Counted from the stretch's first letter, positions 23,850-32,852 are shown. The stretch is 64,000 nucleotides of DNA from Ancylobacter sp. IITR112 (GCF_041415945.1 NZ_JBGCUS010000001.1:3472001-3536000), one strand, 5' to 3'. Notes: generated by a model from the letters alone, not told the origin. Made by a program: numbers and translations.

Positions 23850-25547
23850 TCAGCCGTCGCGGCGCAGCAAGGCGGCGATGCGCTCGGCGATCATGAGGGT
23901 GGGCATATTGGTGTTGGCACGCGGTATTGACGGCATGAGCGAGGCATCGGCCACGTACAGGCCATCCACCCCGATCACCGCGCCGTTCGGCGAGGTCACC
24001 GCCTGCGGATCCTCGGCCCGGCCCATGCGGCAGGTGCCGGAGGGATGCCAGGTACCGCCCACATTCGTCCGTACAAAGTTGGCCAAAGCGTCGTCATCCG
24101 CCAGCAACCCGGCCAGGGTGATGCCCTGCGTCACCACCGCATGGATCAGCGCCGCGCGCAGCGGACCGGCCATGTCGAGCAGCGCCGCCAGCGTGCCGCG
24201 CTGCGCCGCGTTCCACATGCCCGGCACGGCGATCTTGGCCACGCGCGGCGTGTAGCTCGCCGGGAACACCACGTCGCGGAAACCCTCCATTGCGGGGTCG
24301 AGCAGCGCGTGCGCGCCCATGCGCAGCGCCGATTTCAGCCGGACGAGATCGCGCTCATCGCTCAGCATGCGGAAATCGACCTCTGGCTCGATGCGGGGAT
24401 CGGCCGAGGCGAGCCGCAGGAAGCCGCGCGAATAGGACTTGTTTACCCAGAAGAACAGGCTGCCGGTGCGCAAGCCCACCGCGTGCCAGCCGGAACGCGC
24501 GAGGATCGCCGCGTGCATGTCGCCGGCCGGCGTTCCCGGCAGGCCCGAAGAGTAGCGCCATATCGCCTGCTCATGGTGCTCGCCCGGATTGCGCTCGCGC
24601 GCGCCGGGCGGCAGCCAGGTGGCGACCGCGATCGAGGGATGCTCCATCAGGTTGCGGCCGACGCCCCGCCGTTCGGCGACGACGGGGAGGCCGAGCGCGC
24701 GCAGTTCCTCTGCCGGCCCGATGCCCGAGCGCAGCAGCAGCGCGGGCGAATGGATGGCGCCTGCCGCCAGCACCACCTGCCGCGCCGCGATGGTGACGCG
24801 CCCGCCCCCCGCCGTCGCGATCTCCGCCCCCACGACCCGACGCCCCTCGAACAGCAGGCGGGTGGCGGCATGGTCGGTGAGAATGCGCAGATTGGGGCGT
24901 CGGCGCACCTCGGGCGTCAGATAAGCGAGCGAGGTCGGCTGGCGCTGGCCCTCATCGTCCACCGCCACCACGCCGCGAAACGTGCCGTCTTCCCATGGCC
25001 CGTTCTGGTCCGGCCGGATCGGGTGGCCGCGGCTCTGCAGCGTCGTCATCACCCGGTGGACGAAGGGCGAGATGGCGGCGTCGCCGATGCGGCGCACCAC
25101 CAGCGGGCCGTCCGCGCCATGCAGCGGACCGTCGAAGTCGCGGTCGGCCTCCAGCGCGCGAAACACCGGCAGGCACGCCTCCCAGTTCCACCCGGCGGCG
25201 CCGAGCGCTTCCCATTCGTCATAATCCCCGGGCGCTCCGCGATTGGCCATCAGCGCATTGATCGCCGATCCGCCGCCGAGCAGGCGGGCCTGCTCATAGC
25301 GGCGGGGCCGCCGGCCGGCATTGCGGACCGTCTCCCCCATCAGCGCGGTCAGGCCGCTCCAGATATTGGAGGTGTCGAGATAGGCGCGGCCGGGATAGCG
25401 CGAGCGCACATCGGCCGGCACAGCGCCGGCGGCGACATCGCGCCCGGCCTCCACCAGCATGACATCGCGCTGCGGGTCTTCGGAAAGCCGCGCGGCGAGC
25501 ACGCAGCCGGCCGAGCCGCCGCCGAGAATGAGCGTGTCGGTGTTCAT
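23850..25547 (-). CDS. GMC-family FAD oxidoreductase (choline dehydrogenase-like)
   Basis: A 565-residue flavoprotein. The dinucleotide-binding motif LILGGGSAGCVLAARLSED lies at residues 5-23, GMC signature 1 is around ARLLGGGSAINALMANRG, signature 2 is VVLAAGAIHSPALLLRSGIG, and the active-site block is GTWHPSGTCRMG plus NTNMPTLMIAERIA. Enzymes of this family oxidise alcohols, choline or amino-alcohols. The ATG (25547) overlaps the stop of the permease gene as ATGA, so it is translated with the ABC transporter. Its substrate is likely the imported compound or its breakdown product. Confidence 0.9.
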   Translation of the reverse strand: MNTDTLILGGGSAGCVLAARLSEDPQRDVMLVEAGRDVAAGAVPADVRSRYPGRAYLDTSNIWSGLTALMGETVRNAGRRPRRYEQARLLGGGSAINALMANRGAPGDYDEWEALGAAGWNWEACLPVFRALEADRDFDGPLHGADGPLVVRRIGDAAISPFVHRVMTTLQSRGHPIRPDQNGPWEDGTFRGVVAVDDEGQRQPTSLAYLTPEVRRRPNLRILTDHAATRLLFEGRRVVGAEIATAGGGRVTIAARQVVLAAGAIHSPALLLRSGIGPAEELRALGLPVVAERRGVGRNLMEHPSIAVATWLPPGARERNPGEHHEQAIWRYSSGLPGTPAGDMHAAILARSGWHAVGLRTGSLFFWVNKSYSRGFLRLASADPRIEPEVDFRMLSDERDLVRLKSALRMGAHALLDPAMEGFRDVVFPASYTPRVAKIAVPGMWNAAQRGTLAALLDMAGPLRAALIHAVVTQGITLAGLLADDDALANFVRTNVGGTWHPSGTCRMGRAEDPQAVTSPNGAVIGVDGLYVADASLMPSIPRANTNMPTLMIAERIAALLRRDG

Positions 25548-26338
25548 GACGCGGCGTTGGACCTCGCCTCGCTGCGGGCGCTGAGCGCGACCAGCATGAC
25601 CACGAGGAACGACACCCCGGTGAGCAGCGTGCTGATGGCGGCGATGGTGGGGTCGATCTCGTCGCGCAGCGCGGTGAACATGCGCTTGGTCAGCGTCTGG
25701 TACTGCCCACCGGAGATGAACAGCGCCACCACGGTCTCGTCCAGCGCCGAGATGAAGGCGAACAGCAGGCCGGTGATCACGCTGGCGCGGATCTGCGGCA
25801 GGGTGACGATGAAGAAGGTGCGCAGCCGGTTCATGCCGAGGCTGCGCGAAACCATCTCCTGCGCCGGATCGAACTTGCGCAGCCCCACCAGCACCGAGGT
25901 GATGACATAGGGCAGGCCGAGCATGACATTGGCCAGGATCAGGCCGGTCATGGTCGCCAGCAGGCCGATCTGCGCATAGACGAGAAACACGCCGACGGCG
26001 GTGATCACGATGGGCACCACCAGCGGCAGCATCAGCACCACCTGCAGGCTGCGCACCAGACGCGAACTGGCGAGGTTGAGCGCATAGGCCGCGGCGGTCC
26101 CCATCACCGTGGCGATCACCGCGCTCGACACGGCGACGGTGAGGCTCACGCGCGTCGCCTGCATCCAGGCCGGGCTGGCGAGATAGGCCTCGTACCAGCG
26201 CAGCGACCAGGAGGGCGGCGGAAAGGCGAGGAAGCGCGCGCCGGAGAACGACATCGGCACGATGATGAGGATCGGGATCACCAGCCACAGCAGGACGAGG
26301 CCGACAAAAAGGCGCAGCAGGAGCTTCGAGCCGGGCAT
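25544..26338 (-). CDS. ABC transporter permease, PotC-like (polyamine/quaternary-amine type)
   Basis: A 264-residue inner-membrane permease with about six helices (LFVGLVLLWLVIPILIIVP, LQVVLMLPLVVPIVITAVG, GLILANVMLGLPYVITSVLV). The EAA loop is EMVSRSLGMNRLRTFFIVTLPQ (interaction with the ATPase), as in PotC/YdcV. ATG 26338 begins two bases after the upstream permease ends, and the gene overlaps the GMC gene. With 26341, 27350 and 30532 it makes a full importer. Confidence 0.9.
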   Translation of the reverse strand: MPGSKLLLRLFVGLVLLWLVIPILIIVPMSFSGARFLAFPPPSWSLRWYEAYLASPAWMQATRVSLTVAVSSAVIATVMGTAAAYALNLASSRLVRSLQVVLMLPLVVPIVITAVGVFLVYAQIGLLATMTGLILANVMLGLPYVITSVLVGLRKFDPAQEMVSRSLGMNRLRTFFIVTLPQIRASVITGLLFAFISALDETVVALFISGGQYQTLTKRMFTALRDEIDPTIAAISTLLTGVSFLVVMLVALSARSEARSNAAS

Positions 26339-26340
26339 GA

Positions 26341-27213
26341 TCAGCGTGCCCCCATGATGCGCTCGAACGGGATCACGAAGCTGGCGAGCCGGAAGATGAA
26401 GAACACGCAGGCGAGCAGGACCACGCTGATCGAGGAGGCCGCGCCCCATTCGTTGTAGACTTCGATATTGCGCGACACCAGCATGGAGACCATGTAGGTC
26501 CGCCCGCCGCCCAGCAGTTCCGGCGTGATGTAGAAGCCGAGCGTCAGCACGAACACCAGCACCATTCCGGCGACGACACCGGGCAGGGAAAGCGGCAGGA
26601 ACACGCGCAGGAACACATGCAGCGGCGTGCCGCCGAGGCTTGAGCCCGCCATGCTGAGTTCCGGCGGTATTTTCTGCATGGTGGCGTAGAGCGGCAGCAC
26701 CATGAAGGGCAGCAGGATGTGCACGGTCGCGACGATGGTGCCGAACTCGTTATTGACCAGCGTGAGCGGGGCGTCGACGAGCCCCAGTTCGGTCAAGGCG
26801 GTGTTCACCAGGCCGCGCCGCTGCAGCAGGATCAGCCAGGCATAGGCGCGCACGAGCACGCTGGTCCAGAACGGCAGCACCACCATCGCCAGGATGAAGA
26901 GGCTCCAGCGCCGCGAGGCCCCCGCCGCCACATAGGCGACGGGGTAGCCGAGAATGAGCGCCGCGCCGGTCACGATGAAGGCCATGCGGAAGGTCTGCAG
27001 GAACGTCATCCAGTAAACGTCATCGGTAAGGAACCGGGCATAATGTGCCAGGGTGAACCCGTCCCCCTGCCGCACCGACTGCCAGGCCAGCCAGCCGAGC
27101 GGCACGATCAGCAGGCCGCCCACCACCGCCAGCGCCGGCGCCAGCAGCAGCAGGACCAGGCGGCGTTCGCGCCGCTGATGGGCGAGCGACGGATTGACCG
27201 ACGATGTCGACAT
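26341..27213 (-). CDS. ABC transporter permease, PotB-like
   Basis: A 290-residue permease with six predicted helices (VLLLLAPALAVVGGLLIVPL, MAFIVTGAALILGYPVAYVA, LFILAMVVLPFWTSVLV, ATVHILLPFMVLPL). The EAA loop region is SMAGSSLGGTPLHVFLRVFLPL. PotB/YdcU-like proteins pair with PotC-like permeases for polyamine or amino-compound import. The start at 27213 has GGGGAGG upstream; earlier in-frame sequence is not hydrophobic or family-like. A hairpin lies between it and the binding-protein gene. Confidence 0.9.
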   Translation of the reverse strand: MSTSSVNPSLAHQRRERRLVLLLLAPALAVVGGLLIVPLGWLAWQSVRQGDGFTLAHYARFLTDDVYWMTFLQTFRMAFIVTGAALILGYPVAYVAAGASRRWSLFILAMVVLPFWTSVLVRAYAWLILLQRRGLVNTALTELGLVDAPLTLVNNEFGTIVATVHILLPFMVLPLYATMQKIPPELSMAGSSLGGTPLHVFLRVFLPLSLPGVVAGMVLVFVLTLGFYITPELLGGGRTYMVSMLVSRNIEVYNEWGAASSISVVLLACVFFIFRLASFVIPFERIMGAR

Positions 27214-27304
27214 GGAAGCCTCCCCGCACCAGAGCCGTTCCGGTCTGTTGGCATCGCAATCAGATCGGAAGACGCTCTCTATCAATCGTTTAGAGACTGA
27301 TTCA

Positions 27305-27330
27305 CCGATCAGCCTGGGCAAGCTGATCGG
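27305..27330 (-). other. Intercistronic hairpin between binding-protein and permease genes
   Basis: CCGATCAGC (27305-27313) and GCTGATCGG (27322-27330) are a perfect 9-base stem with an 8-base loop. It lies 20 bases downstream of the binding-protein stop (27350), before the permease genes. There is no T run on the transcribed side, so full termination is unlikely. Such hairpins usually protect the upstream message and give more binding protein than permease. Confidence 0.5.
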
Positions 27331-27349
27331 ATCAGGCTCTCGCGGCCGC

Positions 27350-28387
27350 TTACTTCTGGATGAAGGATGCCCAGCGCTTCTGCGCTTCCTCGCCCGCCGG
27401 CGAACTCCACCACGCCACCGAGATCAGCACCTGCTTCGCCGCGTTCTCCGGCGAACTCGGCATCTGCGCGGCACGCTCCGGCGAGATCTTGCCGGTCTTG
27501 TAGGCGGCGGGGTTGCCAGGGCCATAGTCGATATAGGCGGGGAAATTGGCCTGGATGTCCGGCGAGATCGCGGCGTTCACAAAGGCATAGGCCGTCGCCA
27601 GATTGGGGGCGCCCTTGAGGATGCAGAGCGAGGTTTCCTGCAGGAAGCCCTGGTTGAAGGTGTAGCCGACCGGCGCGCCTTCCTTGATCACCGCGGTCAC
27701 GCGGCCGTTCCACGCCATCTCCATGTCGATTTCGCCATCGGCGAGAAGCTGCGCCGACTGCGCGCCGGAGGTCCACCAGACAGTGATGTGCGGCTTGATC
27801 TGCTCCAGCTTCTTGAAGGCGCGCTCGACATCGAGCGGGTAGAGCTTGTCGGCCGGCACGCCGTCCGCCAGCAGCGCCGCCTCCAGCGTCGCCATGGGAT
27901 GGCTGCGCAGCGCGCGGGTCCCCGGGAACTTCTCGACATCCCAGAAATCAGCCCAGCTCTTGGGGCCGTTGTCGCCAAATTTCTTCGAGTTGAAGGCGAG
28001 CACCGAGGAATAGAACTCATAGGGCACGGAATAGGCGGTCTTGTAGCCAGCGGGAATCTCGGCGGCATTGGGAAGCTTGGAGAAATCGAGCTTCTCGATC
28101 ATGCCCTGCTCGCCGCCGCGGATGCAGTCCTTGGTCGGCGTGTCGATCACATCCCACACCGGCTTGCCGGTCGCGGTCTGGGTTTTCAGCACCGGCCAGG
28201 CGTCGGGCGAGGAATCCTGGTTGATGGTGATGCCGAGCAGCTTGGCGACCGGATCGAGGATGGCCTTGGTCTGGGCCTCCTGATAGGCGCCGCCCTGCGA
28301 GACGAAGGTGATCTGGTCGGCCGAGGCGGCCGCCACCGGCAGCAGCAGCGCCGCCATGATCGTCGGGATCGAGAGTGTCACGCGCAT
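27350..28387 (-). CDS. ABC transporter substrate-binding protein (PotD/PotF-type)
   Basis: A 345-residue periplasmic binding protein with signal peptide IMAALLLPVAAASA-DQ. The mature protein starts ITFVSQGGAYQEAQTKAIL and contains WDVIDTPTKDCIRG, VPYEFYSSVLAFN, WADFWDVEKFPGTRAL and FINQGFLQE-like regions, the fold of spermidine/putrescine-type binding proteins. AGAGGAGAACC precedes the ATG. It delivers substrate to the permeases downstream. The ligand could be a polyamine, an amino-alcohol or another small amine. Confidence 0.9.
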   Translation of the reverse strand: MRVTLSIPTIMAALLLPVAAASADQITFVSQGGAYQEAQTKAILDPVAKLLGITINQDSSPDAWPVLKTQTATGKPVWDVIDTPTKDCIRGGEQGMIEKLDFSKLPNAAEIPAGYKTAYSVPYEFYSSVLAFNSKKFGDNGPKSWADFWDVEKFPGTRALRSHPMATLEAALLADGVPADKLYPLDVERAFKKLEQIKPHITVWWTSGAQSAQLLADGEIDMEMAWNGRVTAVIKEGAPVGYTFNQGFLQETSLCILKGAPNLATAYAFVNAAISPDIQANFPAYIDYGPGNPAAYKTGKISPERAAQMPSSPENAAKQVLISVAWWSSPAGEEAQKRWASFIQK

Positions 28388-28450
28388 TCCGGTTCTCCTC
28401 TAGGTCATTCTTGTCGGCCGCTTGCGTGGGTGAGGCGATGGTGCGGCGCG

Positions 28451-29755
28451 TCATCGCCCGATGGCATCGAGGAACTGGTACCAGCCGGCGACCAGCCGGA
28501 CGGCGGGTTCGCGCAGGCCGTAGAAGGGAATGGAAGCCAGAGGCTGCCGCGTCAGCAGGCCGAGATCGGGCTGACTGCCCGCCACCAGCGCGGCGACGTG
28601 GCGGCCGATGCCGGAGGCAAGGGCGACGCCGGTGCCGTTATAGCCCAAGGCATAGACCACACGGTCATCGAGGCGGCCGAGATGCGGCAGGCTGTCGAGC
28701 GTCATCGCTACCAGCCCCGACCAGCGATGCGTCACCTTCACCCCGGCAAGCGCGGGAAACTGGCGCCGCATGGCCTTTTCCAGCGCGGCGAAGGCGGATT
28801 CGGTGTCGGTCTTGCCGAAGGCGCCGCGCCCGCCATAAAGCAGCCGGTCGCCGGATTTGCGGAACCAGCGCATCATGCGCCGCGTCTCGGTGTAGCTGCG
28901 TCCGGTGGAGAGCAGTCCCGCTGCCGGCGTGCCCGCCAGCGGTTCGGTCGCGATCATCGCCGAGCGGAACGGGATGATCGCCTTGCGCACCGGCGCCGTT
29001 GCCGGCGTCAGGTCGGAATAGGAGTTGGTGGCGATCACAAGCTGGCGCGCGGTGATGCGCCCCGCCGGCGTCTCCGCCACGATCCCCGCCCCTTCGCGCC
29101 CGACGCGGACGACCGGGGTGGATTCGAAGAGAGCAATGCCCTGCGCCTTCAGCCCGGCGGCCAGCCCGCGCACGAAATTGAGCGGATGGATCACCCCGCC
29201 ATGGTGGTTGAGCATGCCGCCGGCGAAGCCGCGTGCCCCGGTTTCCTCCGCCACCGCCCCGGCGTCGAGCATCGACACGCCACGATCCCCCAGGGTCTCG
29301 CGCAGCCAGGCCGCCTCGCTCTTCAGCACGTCGAGCGTGTGCGGATTATGGGCGCAGCGCAGCGAACCCGAGGGCCGGTAGTCCGCGCCCTCCATGCCAA
29401 GCTCCTCGATGAGCTGCCCGACATGTTCGATCGCCTCCATCCCGAGCGCATGCATACGCCGCGCCGTGTCAATGCCGTGCCGCGCCGCGATGTCCTTGAA
29501 GCCGATGCGGAACTTGCCGGAGACCACGCCACCATTGCGCCCGCTGGCGCCCCAGCCGATGCGCTGCGCTTCGAGCACCACCGGCGACAGCCCGGACTTG
29601 GCGAGATAGCGCGCCGTGGAAAGCCCGGTATAGCCGCCGCCGATGATGGCCACATCGAAGGCATGGTCGCTCGCCAGGCTGCCAAATGCCGGCCGGGCGA
29701 CCGAGGTCGCCTGCCAGAGGGAGGCAATATCCGCCGGGGATGTGGGGGCGACCAT
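28451..29755 (-). CDS. FAD-dependent amine oxidase (PuuB/DadA-like)
   Basis: A 434-residue flavoprotein of the D-amino acid oxidase-like family. The FAD-binding motif DVAIIGGGYTGLSTARYLAK lies near residue 33, RIGWGASGRNGGVVSGKFR follows, and a C-terminal GYNGTGVALASGIG completes the flavin site. This is the layout of gamma-glutamylputrescine oxidase. It would oxidise the amine imported by the neighbouring ABC system to an aldehyde, releasing ammonia and peroxide. Start 29755 lacks a strong ribosome site; a start at 29821 inside the HAD gene is possible but less family-like. Confidence 0.87.
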   Translation of the reverse strand: MVAPTSPADIASLWQATSVARPAFGSLASDHAFDVAIIGGGYTGLSTARYLAKSGLSPVVLEAQRIGWGASGRNGGVVSGKFRIGFKDIAARHGIDTARRMHALGMEAIEHVGQLIEELGMEGADYRPSGSLRCAHNPHTLDVLKSEAAWLRETLGDRGVSMLDAGAVAEETGARGFAGGMLNHHGGVIHPLNFVRGLAAGLKAQGIALFESTPVVRVGREGAGIVAETPAGRITARQLVIATNSYSDLTPATAPVRKAIIPFRSAMIATEPLAGTPAAGLLSTGRSYTETRRMMRWFRKSGDRLLYGGRGAFGKTDTESAFAALEKAMRRQFPALAGVKVTHRWSGLVAMTLDSLPHLGRLDDRVVYALGYNGTGVALASGIGRHVAALVAGSQPDLGLLTRQPLASIPFYGLREPAVRLVAGWYQFLDAIGR

Positions 29756-29771
29756 GACCAGCCTGTCCCCG

Positions 29772-30494
29772 TCAGGCCGCCAGGCGGGCGGCGGCGCGTT
29801 CGGCATCGACCGCGTCGGCAAGCTGCTTGAGCGAGGAGAAGTGGAAGTCGGGCGTCGTCATCGTCTTCGGATCGGGCGTGCCGCCAAAGCCCTGCTGGCC
29901 CTGGCGACGCTCGATCCAGCAGGTGACATAGCCCTCGGCCTTGGCGACGCCGATGTCGTGATACTGGCTCTGCGCGACATGCAGGATCTCGCTCTGCTGG
30001 AAGCCGAGCGCCGACTGCCGGCCCTTGTTGAAGGCGAAGAAGCGCGGATCCGGCTTGGCGCATCCCGTCTCGTCGCAGGTCACGCTGTCATGGAACGGAT
30101 TGCCCAGCGTGGCGGCATAGGCGGAAAACGCCGTGCGGTCGGCATTGGTCATGGCGACGAGGCGGTAGTTCTTCCTGAGCCGGCGAAGTGCCTCGACGGA
30201 ATCGGCGAAGGCCGGCCAGCGCAGCACGGCGAGCTGGAACGCCTCCGCGGTGGCCTCGTCCGTGTTGAAGCCGCATTCGGTGGCGAGCGAGAGATAGACA
30301 TCCTTCATGGCGAAGGAGGAACGCCCGTAGAATTTGTCGCGCCCGCGCTTATAGGGTTCGAAGATCTCGTCGTCGCTGGCCGCAGCGGCCTTGGGGCCAC
30401 CGAGCGCCCGCACCGCGCCCAGGACACCCGTCTCGAAGTCGATCAGCGTGCCGACGACATCGAAGGTCATGACCTTGAAATCGGTGAACTTCAT
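29772..30494 (-). CDS. HAD-superfamily hydrolase (haloacid dehalogenase type II-like)
   Basis: A 240-residue HAD hydrolase. Motif I is TFDVVGTLIDF with the nucleophile Asp, motif II the Thr/Ser of VAMTNADR, motif III the Lys of CAKPDPRFF, and motif IV lies near QSQYHDIGVAKAEG. The helical cap at residues 20-95 fits the type II dehalogenase group, though many members are phosphatases. ATG 30494 is preferred because GAGGA then lies nine bases upstream; the ATG at 30503 abuts it. It is placed between the ATPase and the amine oxidase. Confidence 0.85.
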   Translation of the reverse strand: MKFTDFKVMTFDVVGTLIDFETGVLGAVRALGGPKAAAASDDEIFEPYKRGRDKFYGRSSFAMKDVYLSLATECGFNTDEATAEAFQLAVLRWPAFADSVEALRRLRKNYRLVAMTNADRTAFSAYAATLGNPFHDSVTCDETGCAKPDPRFFAFNKGRQSALGFQQSEILHVAQSQYHDIGVAKAEGYVTCWIERRQGQQGFGGTPDPKTMTTPDFHFSSLKQLADAVDAERAAARLAA

Positions 30495-30531
30495 TCGTTT
30501 CATTCCTCTTGGCAGATAGCGTGGATGCGGG

Positions 30532-31623
30532 TCAGCGTGCCTGCGGCACGACGATGGTGTCGTCCGGGTGAAGGGTGACGGCGAGGCGTTCGCCGGGCGC
30601 CTTCAGCAGCGAGCGGCCGCCATGGTTGCTTGGCACGCGCAGGCTGAGCCGCGCGCCGCCGTCGAGTTGGAGGAAGAGGCGGATGCTCTCGCCCTGGTAG
30701 AGCGTCTCGGTCACGACACCGCTCAGCAGGTTCGGCGTGCCCGGCACCGGCTGCGCCGCCACGGTGAGCTTTTCGGAATGAATGACCAGCAGCAGCTCCG
30801 CGCCGTCCGGCACCGGGCGCGCGGCGACGAGGCGGCTGCCGTCGAGATCGACCGTATGGGCATCGACGCGCCGCACCGGCAGCAGTGTCGCCTCGCCGAT
30901 GAAGCCGGCGACGAACGAATCCGCCGGGTTGTCGTGAAGCCGTTCCGGCGTGTCGACCTGAACGAGCTGGCCCCTGTTCATGACGGCGATGCGGTCGCTC
31001 ATGGTCAGAGCCTCCCGCTGGTCATGCGTCACATAGATCATGGTGGCGGCGAGCTTGCGGTGCAGGTGCTTGAGCTCGATCTGCATCGTCTCGCGCAACT
31101 GCTTGTCGAGGGCGGAGAGCGGCTCGTCCATCAGGATCAGGCGCGGCTCGAAGATCATGGCGCGGGCGAGCGCGACGCGCTGGCGCTGGCCGCCGGACAG
31201 CTCATGAATCTTGCGGTCGCCGAAGCCGCCAAGCTCCACCATGTCGAGCGCCGCCTTCAGCTTCGCCGGCCATTCGGACTTCGGCATGCGCCGCGCGCGC
31301 AGCGGAAACGTCACATTCTCCGCGACATTCATGTGCGGGAACAGCGCGTAGTTCTGGAACACGATGCCGATGTCGCGCTTGTGCGGCGGCTCAAGCGTGA
31401 TGTCACGCTCGCCGAGGAAGATCGCGCCCGAGGTGGGCTGGACGAAGCCGCCGAGAATGCCGAGCAGGGTGGTCTTGCCCGAGCCGGACGGGCCGAGGAT
31501 CGAGACGAATTCGCCCGGCGCGACCTCCAGATTGATCTCGTCAAGCGCCCGGAAGCTCCCATAGAATTTGGAAGCGCCCCGGATCGAGACCCCTACCGTC
31601 CCAGAAGAAGTCGGCCTGGTCAT
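30532..31623 (-). CDS. ABC transporter ATP-binding protein (PotA-like)
   Basis: A 363-residue ATPase. Walker A is GPSGSGKTT (44-52), the Q-loop QNYALFPHM, the signature LSGGQRQRVALARA, Walker B LILMDEPLSALD and the switch VTHDQREAL. A C-terminal TOBE region (about 240-360) is as in PotA/UgpC-type importers. GCGGGGGAAAT precedes the ATG. It is the first gene of the operon running to the GMC gene and faces the divergent LysR gene across 224 bases that contain the putative regulator sites. Confidence 0.93.
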   Translation of the reverse strand: MTRPTSSGTVGVSIRGASKFYGSFRALDEINLEVAPGEFVSILGPSGSGKTTLLGILGGFVQPTSGAIFLGERDITLEPPHKRDIGIVFQNYALFPHMNVAENVTFPLRARRMPKSEWPAKLKAALDMVELGGFGDRKIHELSGGQRQRVALARAMIFEPRLILMDEPLSALDKQLRETMQIELKHLHRKLAATMIYVTHDQREALTMSDRIAVMNRGQLVQVDTPERLHDNPADSFVAGFIGEATLLPVRRVDAHTVDLDGSRLVAARPVPDGAELLLVIHSEKLTVAAQPVPGTPNLLSGVVTETLYQGESIRLFLQLDGGARLSLRVPSNHGGRSLLKAPGERLAVTLHPDDTIVVPQAR

Positions 31624-31833
31624 ATTTCCCCCGCTTCGAAAGCCACGGGCAGAACATTACATCGCAGGCGCATTCCGCGCCGCCACCGCCCCGGCCCCCT
31701 TCCGGCCGGACCGGCGGATTCGATGCTGCTCGTCACCCTGCGCTTTGCGTTTTGTCGGGCTCTTGCCGCGCCACCCATGGTCGAAGCAGACCAATGATCG
31801 CGACCGCGTTCAATTGAAAAAAAATCCGTCCGG

Positions 31834-31850
31834 CATTACATTATGTAATG
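31834..31850. promoter_or_regulatory. Perfect palindrome overlapping the LysR start codon
   Basis: CATTACATTATGTAATG is a 7+3+7 palindrome whose last three bases are the ATG of the LysR gene. The half CATTACAT recurs at 31655-31662, 32 bases before the divergent ABC operon's first codon. LysR proteins bind such T-N11-A sites. Occupancy here would block LysR translation or transcription (autoregulation), while the second half-site could activate the operon. Confidence 0.6.
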
Positions 31851-32822
31851 CGCAAGCTTCGCCTCGCCTTGCCCTCGATGAATGGTTTCTTCACGTTCGA
31901 AGCGGCGGCGCGCTGTGGCAATTTCGCCCGAGCCGCCGACGAACTCAACGTGACGCCGGCCGCCGTCAGCCGGATGATGGGGCGGCTGGAGGAGCATATC
32001 GGCGCCAGCCTGTTTGATCGCGTGCCCGGCGGGGTGACGCTGACCGAGGCGGGACGCATCCTCTATGAAGCGATTTCCCGCGGATTTTCCGGCATCGAGC
32101 ACGCGCTGCGCGAGATCGAGGACCGCAAGACCGGGGTGGAGACGGTTACGCTCTCGGTCTCCACCGGCTTCACCACGCACTGGATCATGCCGCATATGGC
32201 GGAGATCAAGCGGGCCTTTCCCTCGCTCGAACTGCGCTTCCAGCTCATCATGTCGGCGCTTTCCGGGCCGGTCAGCGATGTCGATCTCGGCATGCGCTTC
32301 GTCGACGGCCCGGATGAACGTCATGAGGCGAGCTACATCATGCCGGAGATTCTGGTGCCGATCTGCAGCCCGGGCTATCGCGAGGGGCAGCGCGGCTCGA
32401 TCGCCGATGTGGCGGGCCAGGTCGAGACCCTGATCAGTCTCGGCGAAGCGCAGCCGGACTGGTCGCAGGTGTTCTTTCCCGGCGATCCCGGCGCGGCGAC
32501 CAATTCGATGATCTTTTCCGATTACGCCATCGTCGTGCAGGCGGCGATGCTCGGCCAGGGCGTGGCGCTCGGCTGGCTGAACGTCGCCTGCCACTGGCTG
32601 CGGACCAAGGCGCTGGTGCCGGCCAGCCCGCGTGTCAAGACCACCGGCCGGCACTGCCAGTTCGTCCGCTCGCGCGACAAGCCACTACGGCCGATCGTGG
32701 CCGATGTCCGCGACTGGATGATCGCCCGGCTCGGCGAGGATGTCCGGCAGGTGGCCGCGCTCTATCCGGAACTCCATCTCGGCCCGCTGCTTGAGCGCAG
32801 CGGAAGCCCGCCGGCCGCGTGA
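31848..32822 (+). CDS. LysR-family regulator (GcvA type) of the ABC/amine operon
   Basis: A 324-residue LysR regulator. LRLALPSMNGFFTFEAAAR, then NFARAADELNVTPAAVSRMMGRLEEHIG, is the GcvA-like N-terminus, and FDRVPGGVTLTEAG closes the DNA-binding domain. The first ATG keeps the usual spacing before PS-x-NGF. No ribosome site is visible and the start codon is the end of a palindrome, so the message may be leaderless. The divergent position points to control of the transporter/oxidase operon at 31623-23850. Confidence 0.88.
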   Translation: MRKLRLALPSMNGFFTFEAAARCGNFARAADELNVTPAAVSRMMGRLEEHIGASLFDRVPGGVTLTEAGRILYEAISRGFSGIEHALREIEDRKTGVETVTLSVSTGFTTHWIMPHMAEIKRAFPSLELRFQLIMSALSGPVSDVDLGMRFVDGPDERHEASYIMPEILVPICSPGYREGQRGSIADVAGQVETLISLGEAQPDWSQVFFPGDPGAATNSMIFSDYAIVVQAAMLGQGVALGWLNVACHWLRTKALVPASPRVKTTGRHCQFVRSRDKPLRPIVADVRDWMIARLGEDVRQVAALYPELHLGPLLERSGSPPAA

Positions 32823-32852
32823 CCGGCCGCGCCGCTTCGCTTCGTCCCGGCT

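Noticed and set aside
1261..32822. Integrative element or prophage with its own recombinase
   Set aside because: No integrase, transposase, tRNA attachment site or phage gene could be seen inside or beside the island.
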